From: Bradyrhizobium erythrophlei | GTDB lineage: Bacteria; Pseudomonadota; Alphaproteobacteria; Rhizobiales; Xanthobacteraceae | Direction of reading: 5' to 3' | DNA: 64,000 nt | Assembly (NCBI RefSeq): GCF_900129505.1 | Contig: NZ_LT670818.1 | Location: 9,085,001 to 9,149,000, forward strand | Shown here: positions 27,789-35,690 of the stretch, in pieces | Position numbering within the stretch: the stretch's first letter is position 1 | Layout: each line of letters opens with the position of its first letter | Notes under the pieces: model-generated | The model's database searches: none | What the model saw: the letters and a program-made list of their open reading frames with translations, nothing else | What the model was told of the DNA's origin: nothing | Translations under genes and position numbers: made by a program

Positions 27789-27916
27789 CGTCATGCCCGG
27801 CCGTAGCAGTCTGCATTGCACAGACCGCGTAAACTTGTCTGCGATGCCGGGCATCCACGTCTACCTTCACTTACGAAACAAAGACGTGGATGGCCGGGAC
27901 GAGCCCGGCCGTGACG
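27789..27916. repeat. intergenic palindromic repeat (CGTCATGCCCGGC type)
   Basis: CGTCATGCCCGGCCGTAG and GGCCGGGACGAGCCCGGCC plus GTGACG form the ends, with an inner pair GGGCATCCACGTCT / AGACGTGGATGGCC. It ends 14 bases from the aldo/keto reductase stop codon. Confidence 0.65.
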
Positions 27917-27929
27917 AAAAACGGAATCG

Positions 27930-28748
27930 CTAGTCCCATGCCGGGGCGAAACCGGGGTTCACGCAGCGTCTGTCTTTCGGCAGGCCCGCGATCGCCTTGA
28001 TGTCCTCGTCGTCGAGCCCGACATTGAGCGCGCCGAGATTGGCCTTCTGGCTTTCGGTGCGCGACGCCTTGGGGATCGCGGCGACGCCGTCCTGGTCGAG
28101 CAGCCATTTCAGCGCCACCTGCGCCGCGCTGGCGCCATGCTTGCGGCCGATCGCCATCAGCGTCGGGTCGGACGCCACCTTGCCCTGCGCCAGCGGACAA
28201 TAAGCCACCAGCGGGATCGATTTCGCGGCGAGATATTTGCGCAGCGGCGTCTGATCGAGCATCACATGGTATTCGACTTGGTTGCAGGCGATCGGCGCCT
28301 TGATCTCCTCGACCACGGTCTTCAATAGCGCGACGGTGAAATTGGCGACGCCGATGGCGCGGGTGCGCCCCTCCCCCTTCAGCTTCATCAGGGTTTCGAA
28401 CATCGCCGGCAGGTTCATGTTCTTCGACGGCCAGTGCACCAGATAAAGATCGACATGGTCGAGCCCGAGATTTTTCAGGCTGGTGTCGAACGAGCGACGG
28501 ATCGCATCCGGCGCGAGGTTTTCGTGCCAGACCTTTGTCGTGACATGCAACTCCTTGCGCGGGAGGCCCGCTGCCGTAATGGCGGCACCGATGGGCTCCT
28601 CGTTGCCGTACATTTCCGCGGTGTCGATATGGCGGTAGCCAAGGCCGAGCGCACTTTCGACCGCCGCGCGACAAACATCGCCCTGCATGCGAAAAGTGCC
28701 GAGCCCGAGCCGCGGCAGGCTGATGCCCTGGGTTTGCAGATGTTCCAT
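27930..28748 (-). CDS. aldo/keto reductase
   Basis: A 272-residue TIM-barrel NADPH reductase. The catalytic Asp and Tyr are in HIDTAEMYGNE, the Lys in VTTKVWHENL and the His in YLVHWPS; KASRTESQKAN is the cofactor-binding end. It is closest in style to 2,5-diketo-D-gluconate reductase-type enzymes, but the natural substrate is unknown. The ATG at 28748 gives the standard start; the frame extends 43 codons further but with poor composition. Confidence 0.9.
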   Translation of the reverse strand: MEHLQTQGISLPRLGLGTFRMQGDVCRAAVESALGLGYRHIDTAEMYGNEEPIGAAITAAGLPRKELHVTTKVWHENLAPDAIRRSFDTSLKNLGLDHVDLYLVHWPSKNMNLPAMFETLMKLKGEGRTRAIGVANFTVALLKTVVEEIKAPIACNQVEYHVMLDQTPLRKYLAAKSIPLVAYCPLAQGKVASDPTLMAIGRKHGASAAQVALKWLLDQDGVAAIPKASRTESQKANLGALNVGLDDEDIKAIAGLPKDRRCVNPGFAPAWD

Positions 28749-28900
28749 GATGACTTGCCTTTTGGGATTAGAACCCGCCGGATGAGTTTCCGGACGCCGG
28801 CGAAGGGGCGCGGGGTTGCAAGGATAGGTGAGACAGCGTACTGCCGTTTGATAGTCTGCCCGCAGAGCAGTGTCCAAATCAAGGTCGAGTGTGGCTAACG

Positions 28901-29029
28901 ATGGTCAGCGCGTTACGACGATGGCTGGAAGCCAATGAGCTGCTTGCGATCGTCACCGGCGTGGTCGGCGGGCTGGTCGTGCTGGCGATGGTGCTGGTGT
29001 TCGGCGGCTATCTGATCGTGGCGCGCTGA
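28901..29029 (+). CDS. small single-pass membrane protein
   Basis: A 42-codon gene. The N-terminus is amphipathic and basic (MVSALRRWLEANE), followed by one transmembrane helix (LLAIVTGVVGGLVVLAMVLV) and a short tail ending in VAR. The pattern is that of a small bacterial membrane protein; no family is recognised. A CGAGTGTGGCTAACG leader precedes the ATG, with no strong ribosome site. Confidence 0.5.
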   Translation: MVSALRRWLEANELLAIVTGVVGGLVVLAMVLVFGGYLIVAR

Positions 29030-29100
29030 GATCTTTTGTTTGACGCGTTTTCTTCACGCGAACCGGTACCCACTTCGCTCGAAAACGCTATGGATGCCGG

Positions 29101-30681
29101 TCAGATGTGCTGAGCCAGCAGTTTTCCGGGTCGCGCGTCCGGCCGTGGCTCGATATCGACCGACCATAGATCGCGGTTGCCGACATCCTTCAAGGTCACG
29201 GTCATGACTTCCGACCGGCCGTCGATATCGACGCGGCCGAAGAATTGCAGCCCGAAACAGGGCGCGAGATTGTCGCCCTGCTCCGCGCTGCAGCCCTTCT
29301 GGAACATCGCCTTCGGCCCGAACGTATTGTCGAGTTCGCCGGGGGACCAGGTGCCCGCATGAAGCGGGCCCGAGACGAACTCCCAGAACGGCTCGAAATC
29401 GCTGAAGACCGCGCGGTTCGGATCGTAATGATGCGCGGCCGTATAGTGCATGTCGGCGGTCAGCCACACCGTATTGCGGACGCCGGCGCGCTTGACGAAT
29501 GACAACAGATCGGCGATCTCCTGCTCGCGCCGCTCCGGCGGGCCGTCGCCGAGCGCGATCGCATCGAGGCTGACCAGCCCGATCGGCAGGTCAGCGGCAA
29601 TCACTTTCCAGGTCGCGTCAGAAGCAGCCAGTTCGCGCTTCAGCCACGCCAGCTGCGCCTTGCCGAGGATAAACGTATCGCTGCCATCGTCACGCCTGTT
29701 CCAGGTCGAATCGCGATAGCTGCGCATGTCGATCAGGAACACGTCGAGCAGCGGCCCGTAGGAAACCCTGCGATAGACCCGGCCGGCTTCCTCGCGGCTC
29801 TCGCGCATCGGCATGAATTCATGAAAGGCGCGGGCCGCGCGCGCGACCAGCCGCGACGTGCCGTCCTCGCTATAGCCGGTCTCGTCGGCGCTGCCGATCG
29901 GCGACCAGTCATTGGTCACTTCGTGATCGTCCCACTGCGCGAACATCGGCACCTCCGCGTTGAAGGCGCGCAAGTTTTCGTCGAGCAGATTGTATTTATA
30001 ATTGCCGCGAAACTGCGCGAGGCTGTGCGCGACCGCGGATTTCTCTTCCGTCACGATATTGCGCCAGACCTCGCCGTCAGGCAGTTTCAGCTCGGACGGC
30101 ACCGGACAATCGGCGTAGATGTGATCGCCGGAATGAATGAAGAAATCGGGGCGGTTCTCCAGCATGGTGCGATAGGTGCGCATGCCGCCGCGCGAGGCAT
30201 CGATGCCCCAGCCCTGCCCCGCGGTATCGCCCGACCAGACAAACGAGATCGAACGGTCGTCGGTCGGCGCGGTGCGGAAATGCCCGGTTTGTGTTTCGCC
30301 CGGAATCCCCGAGATGTCTTCGAAACGCACGCGGTAGAAAATATCCTGCCCCGGCGGAAGGCCTTCGAGCAGGATCTTTGACGTGAAGTCACGATCCGGC
30401 AGCGCGTCCGCGGACGCCGCGCCGAGGATGGTGTCAAAACGTTCGCGCGTCGAATATTCGACCCGCATGCGCGCGGGCCGGTCGGCTCTCGCCCACACCA
30501 TGGCGGAATTGGTCGACACGTCGCCCGACTGCAGCCCGCAGGTGATCCGCGGACGGTCCGCAGCGCGGCTGAGATAGGGCTTTGCAAGACTTCCAAGTCC
30601 TGCCAGCGCCAGCGTCGAGGCCGAGCGGACCAGCAGATGCCGCCGGGTCAGTCCCCGTTTGCCGCGTATCGCAATCGCCAT
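29101..30681 (-). CDS. phoD: alkaline phosphatase D, Tat-exported
   Basis: A 526-residue PhoD-family phosphodiesterase/phosphomonoesterase. The N-terminus has a twin-arginine signal (GLTRRHLLVRSASTLALAGL). Metal-site motifs are SGDTAGQG, HSGDHIYADCP, QWDDHEVTNDW and LTADMHYTAAHHY, all intact. It releases phosphate from periplasmic phosphodiesters, typically under phosphate starvation; no Pho box could be confidently placed. The ATG at 30681 is 8 bases after GAGGG, but that ribosome site lies in a hairpin. Confidence 0.93.
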   Translation of the reverse strand: MAIAIRGKRGLTRRHLLVRSASTLALAGLGSLAKPYLSRAADRPRITCGLQSGDVSTNSAMVWARADRPARMRVEYSTRERFDTILGAASADALPDRDFTSKILLEGLPPGQDIFYRVRFEDISGIPGETQTGHFRTAPTDDRSISFVWSGDTAGQGWGIDASRGGMRTYRTMLENRPDFFIHSGDHIYADCPVPSELKLPDGEVWRNIVTEEKSAVAHSLAQFRGNYKYNLLDENLRAFNAEVPMFAQWDDHEVTNDWSPIGSADETGYSEDGTSRLVARAARAFHEFMPMRESREEAGRVYRRVSYGPLLDVFLIDMRSYRDSTWNRRDDGSDTFILGKAQLAWLKRELAASDATWKVIAADLPIGLVSLDAIALGDGPPERREQEIADLLSFVKRAGVRNTVWLTADMHYTAAHHYDPNRAVFSDFEPFWEFVSGPLHAGTWSPGELDNTFGPKAMFQKGCSAEQGDNLAPCFGLQFFGRVDIDGRSEVMTVTLKDVGNRDLWSVDIEPRPDARPGKLLAQHI

Positions 30682-30686
30682 GAAAA

Positions 30687-30716
30687 GCACCCTCGTCGAA
30701 TCGCGACGAAGGGTGC
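30687..30716 (-). promoter_or_regulatory. hairpin covering the phoD ribosome-binding site
   Basis: GCACCCTCGTCG (30687-30698) and CGACGAAGGGTGC (30704-30716) form a 12-bp stem with one bulged base and a 5-base loop. On the minus-strand mRNA the GAGGG that serves phoD (30690-30694) is inside the stem, six to nine bases from the ATG. It may hold down translation until opened. Confidence 0.4.
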
Positions 30717-30815
30717 CTGTCGAGTTTGACTCCCGGCCGAAGGTTTTGCGACGGGTGTGTGACTCCCGAAGATGGGTTGAACGGCTACGTGGTTACGATT
30801 TCCACGCTTTCGGGA

Positions 30816-31283
30816 TCAGCGCTTCCAGTTACAGATGCCGCCGGACCTGCAGGGCCAGACCTGAACCCGCGTATCGAACGCTTGGGCATCGAGCAGATTG
30901 CCGTGGCGATAGGCGAGTTTCGTGCGCGCCGCGCCGCGCGGCTTCCCGGCTTGCAGGCGTGGTTTCTCGACGCGCACCCTGGGCTCCTCGACCCGCACCC
31001 ACGGCTCCTCGACGGGCAAATGGGCAATGCGCGGGCTTTGCATGTGGAGCCTGGGCTCGGCGGTCGGCTCCGCACCTACCTGCGGGCCCTCGCTGTCGCG
31101 ATCGCCGCTCGCCTCCACCGGAAGCGGCTCGAATTCGGCCGTAGGACCGAGCTTATTCGGCGACAGCACTGCCCTGGAAAGGTCGAGGCCGAGGAACTGG
31201 TCGGGACGATACTCGTCAGCGATCGACACCCCGCTCCATCCCAGAAGCAGGGCGACGGCGACGAACAGATTTTTCAGGACCAC
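30816..31283 (-). CDS. secreted hypothetical protein with Val-Arg-Val-Glu repeats
   Basis: A 155-residue product starting at GTG 31283, which has GGAGG six bases upstream. A signal peptide (LKNLFVAVALLLGWSGVSIA) leads a mature region of Pro/Glu/Arg-rich linker in which VEEPWVRVEEPRVRVEKPR repeats a heptad-like unit, then a C-terminal Cys pair in WPCRSGGICNWKR. No family is recognised. The repeated part is probably extended and surface-exposed. Confidence 0.6.
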   Translation of the reverse strand: MVLKNLFVAVALLLGWSGVSIADEYRPDQFLGLDLSRAVLSPNKLGPTAEFEPLPVEASGDRDSEGPQVGAEPTAEPRLHMQSPRIAHLPVEEPWVRVEEPRVRVEKPRLQAGKPRGAARTKLAYRHGNLLDAQAFDTRVQVWPCRSGGICNWKR

Positions 31284-31775
31284 TCGAAGCCTCCCGAAAT
31301 CCAAAAACTGCAGCAAGACCCTGATGTAGGAAACAAACGCGCGCAATTCCACACGATGTCGCGGGAAAGGTTACTGTCTGCCGGGGCTGCAGATTGCAAT
31401 TTTCACGATTTTGTTCCGGAAGTGGGAACATATGCCGTTCGGCGCTGACGTTTCGAGTGGCGGTAGCGACGCGCGATCCGATCGTCGGCCCGGCAGAACC
31501 TTGATCCCCGTCAATCCGCGGCGGCGAAGATCGGATATCCAAAACGAAAGACTCCCGATAAAGCCCACGCTTGATCAGGCGAAGGCCTCGATCAGGCGAA
31601 GGTCCCGTTGCGGCCGTCGATATCGGCAAGCCAAGTCGGCTCGCTGTCACCATCGCCCCCTCCCAAAACGACGCCTTAGAATAGATATTTAAAACATCAC
31701 TTATTGACACTTTGGCATCATTAGTTACGATGCAGCAGTGATGTTTGATGGGGATTCGGGTCCCGGGGCAGACTC
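31284..31775. other. intergenic region upstream of the Ehr operon
   Basis: Most of these 492 bases show no gene; a minus-strand frame across 31216-31710 has shadow-like composition. The last 85 bases hold the promoter and dyads for the downstream operon, listed separately. Confidence 0.5.
31704..31731 (+). promoter_or_regulatory. sigma-70-type promoter of the regulator-Ehr operon
   Basis: TTGACA at 31704-31709 and TACGAT at 31726-31731 are 16 bases apart. A short dyad, GCATC-N9-GATGC (31715-31733), lies across the -10 region, and a longer one, AAACATCAC (31692-31700) with GTGATGTTT (31738-31746), brackets it. Both fit an operator for the regulator encoded just downstream. Confidence 0.5.
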
Positions 31776-32060
31776 ATGTTCACAGCGGCACAATTGCGAG
31801 CGGCCAGGGTGCTTCTCGGCATCGATCAGCGCCGGCTCGCCGAGATGTCCGGGCTTTCCGTGCCGACCATTCAGCGCATGGAGGCCTCCGAGACCATGGT
31901 GCGCGGCAACGTCGATTCGCTGGTCAAATTGATCGCGGCGTTCGACGCCGCCGGGATCGAGATGATCGACGAAGGCGCCGCCAGCACCGCACAGGGGCGC
32001 GGGGTGCGCCTGCGGGTCGCCTCGGGTGCGGCCAAATCCGTTCCGGGCGATCGCTCATGA
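31776..32060 (+). CDS. small Xre-family transcriptional regulator (first of a pair)
   Basis: A 94-residue DNA-binding protein. The helix-turn-helix is in residues about 5-60: QLRAARVLLGIDQRRLAEM, then SVPTIQRMEAS as recognition helix. The short C-terminal part (GIEMIDEGAA, GRGVRLR) may dimerise. Its stop codon overlaps the start of the next gene by four bases (ATGA), so it is translationally coupled to the membrane complex. A close paralogue lies at 39213-39539 at the other end of the operon on the opposite strand. Confidence 0.88.
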   Translation: MFTAAQLRAARVLLGIDQRRLAEMSGLSVPTIQRMEASETMVRGNVDSLVKLIAAFDAAGIEMIDEGAASTAQGRGVRLRVASGAAKSVPGDRS

Positions 32061-34075
32061 TATCGACGGTGGCTTTACAACTGTCCTGTGCCGCAACCCT
32101 GCTGGCCACCGCCATTCTCGCGATCATGCTCAGCCGCAGCGAGCGCGCCACCACCATCATCTACGGCGCCACGCTCGTCGTCAGCCTGGTCGCCTTGTTC
32201 GGCGCGATGCGGGCATTGCTCGGCAATGCCGCTGACGGCTCCGATATCACCTTGCCGGTCGGATTGCCGTGGCTCGGCGCGCATTTCCGGCTCGATGCGC
32301 TGGCCGCGTTCTTTCTCGTCGTCGTCAATCTCGGCGGCGCTGCGGCAAGCCTGTATGGCCTCGGCTACGGCCATCACGATCCCTCCCCGCATCGCGTGTT
32401 GCCGTTCTTCCCGGCCTTTCTGGCCGGCATGAATCTCGTGGTGCTGGCGGACGACGCGTTTTCCTATCTGCTGTGCTGGGAATTCATGTCGCTCGCGTCC
32501 TGGGCGCTGGTGATGGCGCACCACCGCGAACCCGGCAACGCGAAGGCCGGCTACGTCTATCTGGTGATGGCGAGCTTCGGCACGCTCGCGCTGCTGCTGG
32601 CATTCGGCCTTTTGGCAGGACCGGCCGGCGATTACGGTTTCGCCGCGATCCGCGCGGCGCCGCACACGCCCTATGTCGCAGCGCTGGTGCTGATTCTGAT
32701 GCTGCTCGGCGCCGGCTCGAAGGCCGGCCTGGTGCCGCTGCATGTCTGGCTGCCGCTCGCCCATCCGGCGGCGCCCAGCCATGTCTCCGCGCTGATGAGC
32801 GGCGTCATGACCAAGGTCGCGATCTACGGCTTCATACGTGTCGTATTCGATCTCTTGGGACCACCGACCTGGTCGGCGAGCGTGATCGTATTGTTCCTCG
32901 GCAGCATCACCGCGGTCATGGGCATCCTCTACGCGATGATGGAGAACGACCTCAAGCGGCTGCTCGCCTACTCCACGATCGAGAATGTCGGCATCATCTT
33001 CGTCAGTCTCGGTCTGGCGCTGGGCTTCCAGGCCAACGGCATGAAGCTCGCGGCGGCGCTGGCTTTCACCGCGGCGCTGCTTCACGTGCTCAACCACTCC
33101 TTTTTCAAGAGCCTGTTGTTCTTCGGCGCCGGCGCGGTCCTGACCACGACGGGCGAGCGCGACATGGACAGGCTCGGCGGCCTGATTCACCGCCTGCCCT
33201 ACACCAGCGTCGCCGTTCTCGCCGGCTGCGTCGCCATCTCGGCGCTGCCGCCGTTCAACGGCTTCGTGTCGGAATGGCTGATGTTCCAGGCTGTGCTGCA
33301 AAGCCCGGACCTGCCGCAATGGGCGCTGAAGATCATGGTGCCGGCGGTCGGCGCGATGCTGGCGCTGGCGGCAGCGCTGGTGGCGGCAACTTTCGTCAAG
33401 GCCTATGGCGTGGCGTTTCTCGGCCGGCCGCGCAGCGTCGCGGCGGAAACCGCCAAAGAAGTCGACCGATACTCGCTGACGGCGATGTTCATCCTCGCCG
33501 CGCTGTGTCTGCTGGCCGGCATCCTGCCGGGAGTGGTGATCGACGCGCTGTCGCCGATCTCGCTCGAGATCCTCGGTGGCCGGATGCCGATCCAGGCCGA
33601 CGAGGCCTGGCTGTCGATCGCGCCGATCGCCGAGAGCCGCAGTTCCTATAACGGACTGTTGGTGATGCTGTTCATCGCGATCTCCGCTTCGCTCGCGGTG
33701 TTCTTCATCCATCGTTTCGCCTCGCACGCGCTGCGGCGCGGACCGGCCTGGGGTTGCGGCTTTTCGGATTCCGCGCCCGAGGCGCAGTATGGCGGCGCAA
33801 GCTTCGCCCAGCCGATCCGCCGCGTGTTCGGCACCATGGCGTTCCACGCCCGCGATCACGTCGAGATGCCGGCCCCCGGCGATACCCGGCCGGCGCGGTT
33901 TCGGATCGAACTGCACGATCTGATCTGGGAGGGCATGTATGCGCCGATCGCGGGCGCGGTCGGCGTTTCCTCGGAATGGCTCAATCAGCTGCAGTTCCTA
34001 ACCATCCGCCGCTATCTCAGCCTGGTCTTCGCCACCCTCGTCACGCTGCTGCTGGTGCTCGCGATATGGTCGTAA
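32057..34075 (+). CDS. hyfB: hydrogenase-4-like membrane subunit B (Ehr complex)
   Basis: A 672-residue antiporter-like subunit of the NuoL/HyfB family. About 14-16 helices are expected. The markers LCWEFMSLASWALVM, GAGSKAGLVPLHVWLP and ENDLKRLLAYSTIENVGIIF hold the Glu, Lys and His positions used in proton pumping by complex I-type subunits. The ATG at 32057 overlaps the regulator's stop. Products of the six genes together resemble the membrane arm and joining arm of hydrogenase 4, and would form an ion-pumping complex in the inner membrane. Confidence 0.92.
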   Translation: MISTVALQLSCAATLLATAILAIMLSRSERATTIIYGATLVVSLVALFGAMRALLGNAADGSDITLPVGLPWLGAHFRLDALAAFFLVVVNLGGAAASLYGLGYGHHDPSPHRVLPFFPAFLAGMNLVVLADDAFSYLLCWEFMSLASWALVMAHHREPGNAKAGYVYLVMASFGTLALLLAFGLLAGPAGDYGFAAIRAAPHTPYVAALVLILMLLGAGSKAGLVPLHVWLPLAHPAAPSHVSALMSGVMTKVAIYGFIRVVFDLLGPPTWSASVIVLFLGSITAVMGILYAMMENDLKRLLAYSTIENVGIIFVSLGLALGFQANGMKLAAALAFTAALLHVLNHSFFKSLLFFGAGAVLTTTGERDMDRLGGLIHRLPYTSVAVLAGCVAISALPPFNGFVSEWLMFQAVLQSPDLPQWALKIMVPAVGAMLALAAALVAATFVKAYGVAFLGRPRSVAAETAKEVDRYSLTAMFILAALCLLAGILPGVVIDALSPISLEILGGRMPIQADEAWLSIAPIAESRSSYNGLLVMLFIAISASLAVFFIHRFASHALRRGPAWGCGFSDSAPEAQYGGASFAQPIRRVFGTMAFHARDHVEMPAPGDTRPARFRIELHDLIWEGMYAPIAGAVGVSSEWLNQLQFLTIRRYLSLVFATLVTLLLVLAIWS

Positions 34076-35022
34076 TCTCCGACATATTGGTGCAGGGCGC
34101 CCAGATGCTGCTGGTGCTGCTGCTCGCGCCGCTGTTGACCGGCTTCGTGCGCAAGGTCAAGGCGCGGCTGGTGCGGCGCCAGGGCGCCTCAGTGTTCCAG
34201 CCCTATCGCGATCTGTTGCGGCTCTTGCGCAAGGAAGTGGTGCTCGCCGACAACGCCTCATGGCTGTTCCGGGTGACGCCCTACGTCACTTTCGCGGCGA
34301 TCTGGGTGGCCGCGGCTTTGGTGCCGACCTTTGCCACCGGCCTGTTGTTCAACTGGACCGCGGACCTGATCGCCATCGTGGCGCTGCTCGGCAGCGCGCG
34401 ATTCTTCCTGGCGCTCGCCGGCATGGACGTCGGCACCAGCTTCGGCGGCATCGGCTCCAGCCGCGAGGTCATGATTGCAGCCCTTGCGGAGCCAGCGATG
34501 CTGCTGATCGTGTTCTGCATGGCGCTGGTCGCAGGCTCGACGCAACTCTCAACGGTCGCGAATTTACTGGCCTCGTCCTATGTCGGATTGCGCGTGTCGC
34601 TGGGGATGGCGCTGGTCGCGCTCGTGATGGTAGCGCTGGCCGAGAACGCGCGCATTCCGGTCGACAATCCCGCAACCCATCTCGAACTCACCATGGTGCA
34701 TGAGGCGATGGTGCTGGAATATTCCGGGCGCCATCTCGCGATGATCGAATTCGGCGCCTTCCTCAAGCTGCTGCTTTACATCTCGCTGATCGCCTGCGTG
34801 TTCCTGCCCTGGAAGATTGCCGTGTTCGGCACCGGGCCGCTGGCCTATATGGTCGGCGGCGTCGCCTACATCATCAAACTCGCGGTCGCGGGCTTCCTGC
34901 TGGCGCTGTTCGAGACTGCGACGGCGAAGATGCGGGTGTTTCGCGTACCGCAATTCCTGGGCGCGGCGCTAATGCTCGGCCTGCTCGGAACGCTGCTGCT
35001 CTTCGTGTCGAGGAGTTTCTGA
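34066..35022 (+). CDS. hyfC: hydrogenase-4-like membrane subunit C (NuoH-like)
   Basis: A 318-residue NuoH/HyfC-like protein with about eight helices. It carries the conserved loop FQPYRDLLRLLRKEVV near the N-terminus and the acidic segment IPVDNPATHLELTMVHEAMVLEYSG, which links the soluble and membrane parts in the family. The ATG at 34066 overlaps the end of hyfB by ten bases, and its own stop overlaps the start of hyfE. Confidence 0.92.
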   Translation: MVVISDILVQGAQMLLVLLLAPLLTGFVRKVKARLVRRQGASVFQPYRDLLRLLRKEVVLADNASWLFRVTPYVTFAAIWVAAALVPTFATGLLFNWTADLIAIVALLGSARFFLALAGMDVGTSFGGIGSSREVMIAALAEPAMLLIVFCMALVAGSTQLSTVANLLASSYVGLRVSLGMALVALVMVALAENARIPVDNPATHLELTMVHEAMVLEYSGRHLAMIEFGAFLKLLLYISLIACVFLPWKIAVFGTGPLAYMVGGVAYIIKLAVAGFLLALFETATAKMRVFRVPQFLGAALMLGLLGTLLLFVSRSF

Positions 35023-35690
35023 TGCAGATGCACAGCCTCTCCTTCGACATATCGCACACGCTGGCAGGCAGTCTCGTCTTGATCAGCTTCCTGATGCTGT
35101 ACCAGGACCGGCTCTATTCGCTGCTCAACGTGTTCGCGCTGCACGCGCTGGTGCTCGCGCTTTCCGTCGCCTGGCAAGCCTTCATCCAGGATGCGCCGCA
35201 TCTTTACGTCACCGCCGCCATCGCGCTGGTGTTCAAGGCGATCGTGATCCCGGTGGCGCTGCACCGCATCGTCAAGCAGCTCGGGATTCACCGCGACATC
35301 GAATCCGCGGTCGGGATCGGCCCGACCATGCTGGCCGGCATGGGGCTGGTCGCGCTGTCGATGGTGCTGATGCTGCGGGTCACCGCGGAAGCCGATCCGC
35401 TGGCGCGCGAGGACCTCGCCTTCGCGCTGTCCGTCGTGCTGCTCGGACTTCTGGTCATGGTGACGCGCCGCAACGCCGTCAGCCAGGTCGTCGGCTTCAT
35501 GTCGCTGGAAAACGGGCTGGTGCTGGCGGCGACCGGCGCCAAGGGCATGCCGCTGGTGGTCGAGATCAGCGTTGCCTTCTCGATCCTGATCGCCTTCATC
35601 GTGATCGGCATCTTCCTGTTCCGGATCCGCGAACGTTTCGATTCCGTCGACGTCTCCGCCCTCGACGACTACCGGGGCGAACACCGATGA
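35022..35690 (+). CDS. hyfE: hydrogenase-4-like membrane subunit E
   Basis: A 222-residue membrane protein with about seven helices, matching HyfE (NuoK-like) in length and order. Features include GFMSLENGLVLAATGAKG, where the Glu inside the helix is the functional position of NuoK-type subunits. The start codon at 35022 shares its first base with the preceding stop, and the stop overlaps hyfF, so translation is coupled. Confidence 0.88.
   Translation: MQMHSLSFDISHTLAGSLVLISFLMLYQDRLYSLLNVFALHALVLALSVAWQAFIQDAPHLYVTAAIALVFKAIVIPVALHRIVKQLGIHRDIESAVGIGPTMLAGMGLVALSMVLMLRVTAEADPLAREDLAFALSVVLLGLLVMVTRRNAVSQVVGFMSLENGLVLAATGAKGMPLVVEISVAFSILIAFIVIGIFLFRIRERFDSVDVSALDDYRGEHR

Noticed and set aside
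31216..31710. Minus-strand frame of about 164 codons before the Ehr operon
   Set aside because: No start signal or motif, and it covers the start of the secreted protein gene at 31283.
31745..32056. Upstream extension of hyfB in one long plus-strand frame
   Set aside because: It overlaps the Xre regulator gene in another frame and reads as Arg-rich noise; the ATG at 32057 gives a proper membrane-protein start.
32075..33916. Long minus-strand frame opposite hyfB
   Set aside because: Same reason: Arg/Gln/Asp-rich shadow without any recognisable motif.
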